Assembly (NCBI GenBank): GCA_016869775.1
Contig: VGDJ01000023.1
Coordinates: 1 to 13,095 of the forward strand
Length of the DNA stretch: 13,095 nucleotides
Direction: 5' to 3'
From: Alphaproteobacteria bacterium
GTDB lineage: Bacteria; Pseudomonadota; Alphaproteobacteria; Rickettsiales; UBA1997
In this document: one piece after another, positions 6,985-13,095 of the stretch
Layout of the letters: the number at the start of each line of letters is the position of its first letter
Numbering within the stretch: the first letter of the stretch is position 1
Translations under genes and position numbers: made by a program
Notes under the pieces: model-generated
What the model saw: only the letters and a program-made list of their open reading frames with translations
Told to the model about the DNA's origin: nothing
The model's database searches: none

Positions 6985-7845
6985 ATGAACCTTCGAGACC
7001 TAAAATATATTGTTGAAGTAGCGCGTGAAAAAAATTTTGCTCGTGCATCAGAAAAAGTTTTCGTTAGTCAACCTGCTCTAAGTATGCAAATTAAAAAACT
7101 CGAAGACACCCTTGGAATAAATATTTTTGAGCGTGATAAACAAAATTTTTTAATCACGCCGGCAGGCGCAGAAATTATTAAAAAAGCTGAAATAATTCTT
7201 CGAGAAAGCGAAGAAATCAAAAATATTGCTAAAAATTTTAAAGACCCTTTTGGTGGCGAGATCAGAATTGGCGCCTTTCCAACCGTAGCTTCATATTTTT
7301 TACCAAATTTTGTACGCAATATTCATAAAAAATTTCCGAATTTAAAAATTTTTTTAATTGAAGCTAAAAGCGCTGAATTGATAGACAAACTCAATAATGG
7401 CGAAATTGATTTTTCTTTAATTGCTATGCCAATTGATAATGAAAATTTGGTTGGTGAAAAAATTTTTAGTGAAAAATTTTTGCTCGCCACTCCTAAAAAT
7501 CATCCATTTGCTAAAAAATCTAAAATTCAAATTAAGGAATTAAAAAACCAAGAATTAATGTTGCTGGAAGATGGTCATTGTTTACGTGATCAAGCGCTTG
7601 AGATATGCTCCTCAGTTAGAGCCTTTGAAAAAAATGACTTTCAAGCCACTAGCCTCGAAACCTTGCGTCAAATGGTTGCCAATGGCAATGGAATTACTTT
7701 AATACCAGAAATTGCAGTAAGAAATGATGATAAAGTTAGTTACGTTAAAATTTTTAATGCACCCTTTAGAACAATCGGGATTTATTATCGCAAATCATCA
7801 GTACGAAAATCTTTAATTAAGGAAATCATCAGGCTCGCTAAATAA
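6985..7845 (+). CDS. oxyR: OxyR, peroxide-sensing LysR-type regulator
   Basis: This 286-residue LysR protein starts MNLRDLKYIVEVAREKNF, with the winged-helix DNA-binding domain over 1-60 (recognition helix VSQPALSMQIKKLE, 27-40). The substrate-binding-like sensor domain runs from about 90 to the end. The sensor motif LEDGHCLRDQALEIC places cysteines at 199 and 208, the same numbers as the redox pair C199 and C208 of E. coli OxyR. The following FQATSLETLRQMVANGNGITLIP is also OxyR-specific. Length is slightly under the 305 of E. coli. Oxidation of C199 to a disulfide with C208 is the known activation step. It faces ahpC-ahpD-dps, classical OxyR targets. No Shine-Dalgarno is visible before the ATG. 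Specificity for OxyR over other LysR proteins is high. Confidence 0.95.
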   Translation: MNLRDLKYIVEVAREKNFARASEKVFVSQPALSMQIKKLEDTLGINIFERDKQNFLITPAGAEIIKKAEIILRESEEIKNIAKNFKDPFGGEIRIGAFPTVASYFLPNFVRNIHKKFPNLKIFLIEAKSAELIDKLNNGEIDFSLIAMPIDNENLVGEKIFSEKFLLATPKNHPFAKKSKIQIKELKNQELMLLEDGHCLRDQALEICSSVRAFEKNDFQATSLETLRQMVANGNGITLIPEIAVRNDDKVSYVKIFNAPFRTIGIYYRKSSVRKSLIKEIIRLAK

Positions 7846-7875
7846 TTTCGCAACAATTATAAAATTTGGATTGAT

Positions 7876-8783
7876 TTATGAAATTACAATTCCATATTTT
7901 TTTGATAAATAATCTTCAACCTCATTGCGCTCTTTAGTTGAAAGCTCTTTTGAATAAATTATAACTTCACCAATATCGCCATTGTAGTAAATTGGCGTTG
8001 CTCCTCCTATTTGAAGACCGCCTATGTATCCCGAATATTGCGAAAACAAAGAATTATCAGCCGAAGAAGCTTCAGGAGTTGAGCCACCGTTGAGCCAATA
8101 TTTTTTTCCGTTAGCACTTGTTAGAATAAAAGTATGAATTCTAGACGTTATTTGACTGCTACTAAAAGAAGGAATTGTGTAATCAAAATGATTTGTACCC
8201 AGAGTTCCAGATTGACCAGCTCTTATGGTAGTTGACCCCGTCTATCCTAAAGAAAAAACACCATTACTTCCACCTCCAACAAAGTATGAATTAGCTCCAG
8301 AAGTTCTTTGCTCGACAACAAAAATAGTAAAATCAGAGCCATTCATAAAAGCTGAATCAAACGGATAGTAATCTCCACCGTCAAATCTAACGGCAGGAAT
8401 AGATTTGTTAAATGCTTGGAGAATATATTTAGCTTGGTTGGCTGAAGTGCTTTGAGAAATGCTTCTTTTTTGTGAGGACTAAATATTGATATCGTTCCAC
8501 GCCGAAATTAATGCGTTATCACGCCTTTCTGCAGATTTAAAACTCTCTTCAAGCGTTGTTTCAAGCCATAATTCGAGATTTGAAATCTACCAACTCGAGA
8601 GTTTTTGGTGATATTGCGCGCTTTTGTTAAATTAAAATCATTATACAAATCAATCCCCTGAGAAATTCCAGCAATTAATATTCCAATTATTAAAATTACC
8701 ACCGATATTTCTATTAATGAAAAAGCTTTTCTAAATCCAAAAGTTATTTTTGTTGTATTAGCCGTGATTGAATAAATTAAAAT
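7876..8783 (-). pseudogene. Broken prepilin-type gene with LamG-like domain (copy A)
   Basis: Reading the minus strand from the dut stop, the frame gives a type IV prepilin-like N-terminus, KAFSLIEISVVILIIGILIAG, then GIDLYNDFNLTKARNITKNSRV. There it loses one base (a run of A near 8580, CAAATCTCG) and continues in the next frame as NLELWLETTLEESF and a LamG/concanavalin-like region. That region includes IPAVRFDGGDYYPFDSAF, GSDFTIFVVEQR, IHTFILTSANGKKYWLNG and GDIGEVIIYSKELSTKE, and ends at TAA 7876. Two in-frame stops interrupt it, both TAG (8479-8481 and 8242-8244). There is no ATG, GTG or TTG before the pilin motif, and the frame is continuous with dut apart from dut's TAA. Intact relatives would be secreted or pilus-like surface proteins. 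The frameshift might be a sequencing error in an A run; the stops and missing start suggest true decay. Confidence 0.75.
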
Positions 8784-9227
8784 TTACAAACCGGTTGAAC
8801 CAAATCCTCCAGAACCACGAGAAGTCTCATCAAGATTTTCAACTTCAACAATCTTGGCTTGTTCATGCTTGGTGATAATCATTTGTGCAATTCGCATACC
8901 CCTAGAGATTGTAAATGGCAGTTTAGAATGATTGATTAAAATTATGCAAATTTCGCCCCGATAATCTGAATCAATTGTTCCGGGAGAATTTAAAACCGTA
9001 ATACCATTTTTAAGAGCCAAGCCTGAACGTGGACGAATTTGAGCTTCAAAACCCTTTTCTAAAGCAATCGCAATTCCAGTTTTAATAAGTTTAAATTCAC
9101 TTGGATTTAAAATTATATCCTCTTCGATAGATGCTTGTAAATCAAGGCCTGCGCTGCCAGAAGTTTCATATTTTGGCAAAGATAAATCGCCTAAATTAGA
9201 TAATTTTTTGATTTTTAAAATTGTCAT
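8784..9227 (-). CDS. dut: dUTP diphosphatase (dUTPase)
   Basis: A 147-residue homotrimeric dUTPase that hydrolyses dUTP to dUMP, keeping uracil out of DNA and supplying thymidylate synthesis. All five signature motifs are present in order: AGLDLQA, RPRSGLALKNG, NSPGTIDSDYRGE, RGMRIAQMI and RGSGGFGSTG at the C-terminus. I place the start at ATG 9227; a TTG one codon earlier (9230) would add one residue, and neither has a Shine-Dalgarno. It is divergent from petA across 118 bases and is followed by a broken prepilin gene on the same strand with no spacing, which leaves dut probably monocistronic. Confidence 0.96.
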   Translation of the reverse strand: MTILKIKKLSNLGDLSLPKYETSGSAGLDLQASIEEDIILNPSEFKLIKTGIAIALEKGFEAQIRPRSGLALKNGITVLNSPGTIDSDYRGEICIILINHSKLPFTISRGMRIAQMIITKHEQAKIVEVENLDETSRGSGGFGSTGL

Positions 9228-9278
9228 CAAGATACGAAATAAGATTTTGAAAAATTAGATTTTTATTGATTTTTTTTG

Positions 9279-9336
9279 AGTTGATAAATTACAAAGCGAT
9301 CTTAAAATTCACAATGATATTTTAATTCTATCAACT
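9279..9336. repeat. 8-base inverted repeat flanking the petA promoter
   Basis: AGTTGATA at 9279-9286 is matched by TATCAACT at 9329-9336, 42 bases apart. The left arm contains the -35 hexamer of the proposed petA promoter, and the right arm ends nine bases before the petA ATG. It could be a pair of regulator half-sites or a loop-forming mRNA element; chance is not excluded in AT-rich sequence. Confidence 0.3.
9281..9308 (+). promoter_or_regulatory. sigma70-type promoter for petABC-nuoE
   Basis: TTGATA (9281-9286), a 16-base spacer and TAAAAT (9303-9308) give a good match, placing transcription start near 9315 and a leader of about 30 bases before petA. It is the only clear promoter in the dut-petA gap, so it probably drives the whole respiratory operon. 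Confidence 0.5.
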
Positions 9337-9345
9337 TTTACAAAA

Positions 9346-9930
9346 ATGTTCGACCTAAAAAACAATCAAAATTCCAATCAAACCCCTAAAAATAACGAAG
9401 ATTACAAAATTAAAGATAACCTGAAAGACGAATCTCGTCGCAATCTTCTTAAAAATACCGCCTACGCCACCGCTGGGGTTGGTGCAGTTTGTGCACTTTT
9501 GCCCTTTATCGACAGTATGAATCCTTCTAAAGATGTTCAGGCTCTGGCTTCGGTTGAAGTTGATATTTCAAATATAAAAGTTGGTGAAGAAAAAAAGGTT
9601 ATGTGGCGCGGAAAACCAATTTTTATCAAAAGACGCACACCTCAAGAAATTGATGATGCCAAAAAGGTTGAATTATCAGAACTCAAAGATCCACAAAACG
9701 ATTCTGACAGAGTTAAAGCTGGTAAAGAAGAATGGCTCGTTACCATCGGAATATGCACTCATTTAGGTTGCGTTCCTATTGGTGGACAAGGTGAGTATAA
9801 AGGTTGGTTTTGCCCATGTCATGGCTCTCAATATGATACTTCGGCACGAATTCGCAAAGGCCCCGCCCCAAAAAATCTTGAAATTCCGCCTTATGAATTT
9901 TTAAACGATAAAACAATTAAAATTGGATAA
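9346..9930 (+). CDS. petA: Ubiquinol-cytochrome c reductase Rieske iron-sulfur subunit
   Basis: This 194-residue protein carries the Rieske [2Fe-2S] cluster of complex III and moves electrons from ubiquinol to cytochrome c1. The cluster boxes are CTHLGC (137-142) and CPCHGS (156-161): ligands C137, H139, C156, H159 and the structural disulfide C142-C158. The N-terminus has a polar stretch of about 30 residues, then SRRNLLKNTAYATAGVGAVCALLPF: a twin-arginine-like motif before a single membrane anchor, as known for bacterial Rieske proteins exported by Tat. GPAPKNLEIPPYEF near the end is the Pro loop. The ATG follows the promoter closely. petB begins three bases after its stop, so the genes are co-transcribed. 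Confidence 0.97.
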   Translation: MFDLKNNQNSNQTPKNNEDYKIKDNLKDESRRNLLKNTAYATAGVGAVCALLPFIDSMNPSKDVQALASVEVDISNIKVGEEKKVMWRGKPIFIKRRTPQEIDDAKKVELSELKDPQNDSDRVKAGKEEWLVTIGICTHLGCVPIGGQGEYKGWFCPCHGSQYDTSARIRKGPAPKNLEIPPYEFLNDKTIKIG

Positions 9931-9933
9931 TCA

Positions 9934-11244
9934 ATGTCAACAAATAACGATCACAAAAGCCATATTAATGACCCAAAAACTCCCAATGAAGAGTTGCAAG
10001 TTTTTCATTCAATTCATAACGATATTGACCAATCAATCACAGAAAAGTCTAAAATTGCTGGGTGGATAAATGACCGCCTCCCAATTATAGCAACACTTGA
10101 AAACACTCTCAAAAAACATCCCTACCCTAAAAATCTTAGTTATTGGTGGAATTTTGGCTCTATTGCTGGGATTTGTTTAGTAATACAAATTCTGTCTGGG
10201 CTGTTCTTGGCTATGCACTACGTTCCCAACACCAAACACGCCTTTGATTCGGTTGAACATATTATGCGTGATGTTAATTATGGTTGGCTTATACGCTATA
10301 TTCACGCCGTCGGCGCTTCTATGTTTTTTGTTGCCCTTTACGCCCACATGATCCGAAGTCTTTATTATGGTTCCTACAAAGCCCCGCGCGAAGTATTGTG
10401 GTGGGCTGGAATAATAATATTTCTTTTAACGATGGCAACTGCCTTCATGGGCTATGTACTGCCATGGGGTCAGATGAGTTTCTGGGGCGCAACTGTTATC
10501 ACCAACTTATTTTCTGCAATACCTGTAATTGGTGAGTCGATTGTTCAATGGCTATGGGGCGGTTATTCAGTTGACAATCCAACCCTAAATAGATTCTTTG
10601 TATTACATTTTTTAATGCCGTTCTTAATTGTTGGAATTGTCTTGATTCACTTAATGGCCTTGCATACTACGGGTTCAAACAATCCAAGCGGAGTCCCAAT
10701 GAAATCAAAAAAAGACTCCATTCCATTTCACCCATATTTTACAATCAAAGATATGGTGGGCTTTGCCGTTTTCTTTTTGGTTTTTGGATATTTCTTGTTC
10801 TTTTATCCAAACGCACTTGGACACCCAGACAACTATATTCCAGCCAACCCATTAGTCACTCCGGCTCACATTGTGCCCGAGTGGTATTTCTTACCATTTT
10901 ACGCCATTCTTCGTGCTGTTCCCGACAAACTTGGCGGTGTTTTGATGATGTTTGGCGCAATTATTTTATTATTCTTCTTGCCATATCTAGACAGAAGCAA
11001 AGTCAGATCTGGAGCTTATCGCCCTATATTTAGAAAGTTTTTTTACCTATTTGTAATTAATTTTGTGTTCTTGGGTTGGCTTGGCAAATCACCCGCTGAA
11101 GGTTGGTACATATGGGCTTCACGCCTAACAACCATGTATTATTACGCATATTTCTTATTAATTTTACCAATTTTACCACGATTTGAAAAAACCATACCAT
11201 TACCCGATTCAATTGATGAGCATTTCAAACAAAAACATGTTTAG
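9934..11244 (+). CDS. petB: Cytochrome b of the bc1 complex
   Basis: This 436-residue integral membrane protein forms the core of complex III with two haems and the quinone sites. The haem ligands sit in two pairs 14 residues apart: H124 and H138 (RYIHAVGASMFF, LYAHMI) and H225 and H239 (VLHFLMPF, VLIHL). The Qo-site motif is PEWY at 315-318, and GYVLPWGQMSFWGATV (173-188) is the conserved cd region. The first 55 residues or so are a hydrophilic extension. The stop is TAG (11242-11244), unlike the TAA of every other intact gene whose stop is in the window, and it is followed by AAA AAT TAA, so read-through would add only three residues. It starts three bases after petA, and an ATG of the next frame (11237) overlaps its stop. 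Confidence 0.97.
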   Translation: MSTNNDHKSHINDPKTPNEELQVFHSIHNDIDQSITEKSKIAGWINDRLPIIATLENTLKKHPYPKNLSYWWNFGSIAGICLVIQILSGLFLAMHYVPNTKHAFDSVEHIMRDVNYGWLIRYIHAVGASMFFVALYAHMIRSLYYGSYKAPREVLWWAGIIIFLLTMATAFMGYVLPWGQMSFWGATVITNLFSAIPVIGESIVQWLWGGYSVDNPTLNRFFVLHFLMPFLIVGIVLIHLMALHTTGSNNPSGVPMKSKKDSIPFHPYFTIKDMVGFAVFFLVFGYFLFFYPNALGHPDNYIPANPLVTPAHIVPEWYFLPFYAILRAVPDKLGGVLMMFGAIILLFFLPYLDRSKVRSGAYRPIFRKFFYLFVINFVFLGWLGKSPAEGWYIWASRLTTMYYYAYFLLILPILPRFEKTIPLPDSIDEHFKQKHV

Positions 11245-11263
11245 AAAAATTAATTTCATAAAA

Positions 11264-12052
11264 ATGAAGAAATATTTTCTTATTTTACTTTTTATTCCAA
11301 ACCTTGCTTTGGCGAACCCTTCTCATTCAGATAATATTATTGATGAATCAAAGGCCACTTTTGCTCTCCATCCCAAAAAATTAAATTGGGAGTTTGAAGG
11401 TTTTTTTGGACGCTTTGACAAAGCTTCAATTCAAAGAGGTTATCAAGTATATAAAGAGGTATGTTCTGCTTGCCACAGTTTGAAACTTATGTCATATCGA
11501 AATCTACAAGATATTGGCTTCAGCGAAGCTGAAGTTAAGCAAATTGCCTCAGAATATCTCGTCACCGATGGCCCTAACGACGATGGTGATATGTTTGAAA
11601 GACCAGCGCTTCCATCTGATAAATTTGCTCCCCCTTATCCCAATGAGCAATCAGCTCGCTCAGCGAACGGCGGAGCTTATCCACCAGATTTATCACTCAT
11701 TATTAAAGCTCGTCACGATGGACCTAATTATGTCTATTCTCTCTTGAATGGCTATGTTGATGCACCCGATGGATTCGATTTAGCAAATGGTAAAAATTAC
11801 AATCCATACTTTGAAGGACGCCAAATTTCAATGCCAGCGCCAATTAATGATGACGGTCAGGTTGAATACAAGGACGGCACTATTGCGACTAAAGAACAAA
11901 TAATTATCGATGTGGTAAATTTTTTGCAATATGCCTCTGAACCAGAAACTGAGCAGCGCAAAAAAATGGGCGTTAGAACCATGATATTTTTGGGTATATT
12001 ATTAGTACTTTTGGTTTTGGCCAAAAGAGCAATCTGGAAAAATGTCAAATAA
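11264..12052 (+). CDS. petC: Cytochrome c1
   Basis: Cytochrome c1 is the covalent-haem subunit of complex III, passing electrons to soluble cytochrome c in the periplasm. From ATG 11264 the protein has 262 residues with a short signal peptide MKKYFLILLFIPNLALA. The haem site is CSACH (C67, C70, H71) and the axial methionine is probably M190 in ISMPAP. A C-terminal anchor (MIFLGILLVLLVLA) ends in KRAIWKNVK. Conserved c1 segments include MSYRNL and GGAYPPDLSLIIKARHDGPNYVYSLLNGY. The frame is open further back, with an ATG at 11237 that overlaps the petB stop; that start would add nine residues before the signal peptide, so 11264 is favoured, though translation may be coupled. No Shine-Dalgarno is obvious at either start. 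Confidence 0.95.
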   Translation: MKKYFLILLFIPNLALANPSHSDNIIDESKATFALHPKKLNWEFEGFFGRFDKASIQRGYQVYKEVCSACHSLKLMSYRNLQDIGFSEAEVKQIASEYLVTDGPNDDGDMFERPALPSDKFAPPYPNEQSARSANGGAYPPDLSLIIKARHDGPNYVYSLLNGYVDAPDGFDLANGKNYNPYFEGRQISMPAPINDDGQVEYKDGTIATKEQIIIDVVNFLQYASEPETEQRKKMGVRTMIFLGILLVLLVLAKRAIWKNVK

Positions 12053-12074
12053 ACAATCTTAGAAATACAAATTT

Positions 12075-12623
12075 ATGGCTTTTACCTTCAATGCAGAAAA
12101 TCAGAATAAAGTTAAAGAAATTCTTGGAAAATACCCAACTGAACGCAAAAAATCAGCTGTTATGCCACTTCTTGATCTGGCTCAACGACAAAACAATAAC
12201 TGGATCTCTAAAGACATTATAGCGCATATCGCTCAAATAATTGAAATCCCAGAAATTAAAGTTTACGAAGTCGCCAGCTTTTACACGATGTACAACTTAA
12301 AACCCGTTGGTAAATATCTTTTACAATTTTGCAAAACCACACCCTGCATGCTTCGCGGTATTGATAAAATTATTAAAACTTGCGAAGAAAAATTTGGAAT
12401 TTCGATGGACCAAACCACCGTTGACGGCTTTTTTACTTTTAGAGAAGTCGAGTGTCTAGGAGCTTGCGTCAATGCCCCAGTTGTGCAAATCAATGATGAT
12501 TTTGCCGAAGATTTAACCGAAGAAAGCTTTTTAAAAATCTTAGAAGATTTAAAAAATGGCAAAAGTTTCCAAGTCGGTTCGCAAGTTGGACGCAAATGCT
12601 CCGCACCAGCAACTAATCAATAA
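12075..12623 (+). CDS. nuoE: NADH-quinone oxidoreductase subunit E (24 kDa, [2Fe-2S])
   Basis: This 182-residue subunit of the complex I NADH-oxidising arm has a thioredoxin-like fold and binds cluster N1a. The four ligands are seen as CKTTPC (C86, C91) and ECLGAC (C127, C131), the usual spacing. An N-terminal helical domain (1-75, ending VYEVASFYTMYNL) is also diagnostic. It begins 22 bases after petC, so it can be read on the petABC mRNA. nuoF, its usual downstream partner, does not follow: the frame after it turns into a broken prepilin-like sequence. In many alphaproteobacteria nuoE sits inside the nuo cluster, so this placement next to complex III genes is notable. Confidence 0.96.
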   Translation: MAFTFNAENQNKVKEILGKYPTERKKSAVMPLLDLAQRQNNNWISKDIIAHIAQIIEIPEIKVYEVASFYTMYNLKPVGKYLLQFCKTTPCMLRGIDKIIKTCEEKFGISMDQTTVDGFFTFREVECLGACVNAPVVQINDDFAEDLTEESFLKILEDLKNGKSFQVGSQVGRKCSAPATNQ

Positions 12624-12677
12624 AAATTCTAAATATCTACAGCATTTTAATTTGTAAAAAGATTAAATTTTTTATAA

Positions 12678-13095
12678 AATTTATTCACCAAGTTTTTTAA
12701 TAAAAAAGATAAAAAATTTTCAAAAAAAGCTTTTAGTTTGATTGAAATTTCGGTGGTGATTTTGATTATTGGGATATAGATAGCCGGCGTTTTGCAAGGC
12801 ATCGATTTATATCAAGATATGAAATTGGTATCGGCGCGATCTTTAACTACAAATTCGCGAGTAAACCGCATCAAAGATTTAGCTTTATGGCTTGAATCAA
12901 GGCAAGAAATAAGTTTTTTGAAAAATGAAGTAAAAGATGGAGTTGCTGTTACTTAGTGGAATGATATTAACCTTTCATCAATTGATAGGGCAACAACTTC
13001 TGTCTAGGGAACGGCTCCCATTTATCGTCAAAATTCAATAAATGCACTTCCAGCTATTCAATTTTCAGGAAATGGATGTTTTATAAATTAATCAT
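12678..13095 (+). pseudogene. Broken prepilin-type gene (copy B), runs off window
   Basis: The frame from 12678 reads NLFTKFFNKKDKKFSKKAFSLIEISVVILIIGI then a TAG (12777-12779), then IAGVLQGIDLYQDMKL, NSRVNRIKDLALWLESRQEISF, another TAG (12954-12956), WNDINLSSIDRATTSV, a third TAG (13005-13007), and GTAPIYRQNSINALPAIQFSGNG before a TAA at 13089-13091 near the edge. The prepilin motif AFSLIEISVVILIIGI is identical in protein to copy A but differs at many synonymous positions. ALWLES and WNDIN are shared with copy A, where the LamG-like region follows. No ATG, GTG or TTG precedes the motif. So this is a decayed paralogue or part of a two-copy silent set; the rest lies outside the window. Confidence 0.72.

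Noticed and set aside
8508..8702. Stand-alone 64-residue membrane protein starting at GTG 8702
   Set aside because: It is the front part of the broken prepilin gene. The GTG start would cut through the FSLIE motif, and the end after NSRV is out-of-frame sequence following the one-base loss.
12281..12595. Minus-strand 104-codon frame inside nuoE
   Set aside because: Antisense to nuoE with its four cluster cysteines; a shadow frame.
12665..12682. AAATTTT/AAAATTT hairpin after nuoE as a terminator
   Set aside because: Seven AT pairs only and no T run after it; too weak to claim in this composition.
7876..13095. Mobile element or transposon bounded by the two prepilin copies
   Set aside because: No transposase, no terminal repeats and no target duplication seen; the copies have diverged at synonymous sites, so they are old paralogues rather than recent repeats.

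Overview
The window reads as chromosomal DNA of an AT-rich alphaproteobacterium, most likely Rickettsiales-like. The reasons are the low GC, the adenine-rich coding style with almost universal TAA stops, a mitochondrial-type cytochrome bc1 operon (petABC) followed directly by nuoE, and two decayed prepilin/LamG-like genes. The lineage is inferred from gene content only. No tRNA, rRNA, IS element, phage or CRISPR signal was found.

Layout, left to right. (1) 1-964, minus: the N-terminal two thirds of a YifB/ComM-type AAA+ ATPase, cut by the window edge. (2) 965-1417: a 453-base gap with a strong hairpin and, at best, a 19-codon hydrophobic ORF. (3) 1418-2455, minus: an orphan PstS-type phosphate-binding protein. 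(4) 2456-2781: a divergent regulatory region with tandem repeats, a palindrome and a near-consensus promoter, leading into bamA (2782-5112, plus). (5) 5298-7845: a compact peroxide-defence locus. oxyR (plus) is divergent from ahpC-ahpD-dps (minus). A palindrome and TATAAT boxes lie in the shared promoter. A GC-rich hairpin follows ahpC and a long terminator-like hairpin follows dps. (6) 7876-8783, minus: a broken prepilin-LamG gene. (7) 8784-9227, minus: dut. (8) 9346-12623, plus: petA-petB-petC-nuoE in tight succession behind a good sigma70-type promoter. (9) 12678 to the end, plus: a second broken prepilin-like gene, paralogous to the first.

How the genes work together. OxyR keeps both redox cysteines (C199, C208) and would sense peroxide and switch on AhpC. 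AhpC is a peroxiredoxin with a C-terminal CPC motif. AhpD is the CxxC partner that can re-reduce AhpC of this kind, and Dps sequesters iron. The respiratory block makes complex III plus one complex I subunit, which fits an aerobic, respiring cell that needs peroxide defence. BamA inserts outer-membrane proteins and PstS binds phosphate in the periplasm, so the cell is a diderm.

The most unusual signal is the pair of prepilin-like paralogues. Both lack a usable start codon. Both keep a recognisable reading frame, and five of the six in-frame stops in them are TAG; the sixth, a TAA, lies at the window edge and may be a frameshift artefact. Plain pseudogene decay is the default explanation. The TAG-only pattern in AT-rich DNA, where TAA would be expected, deserves a check.
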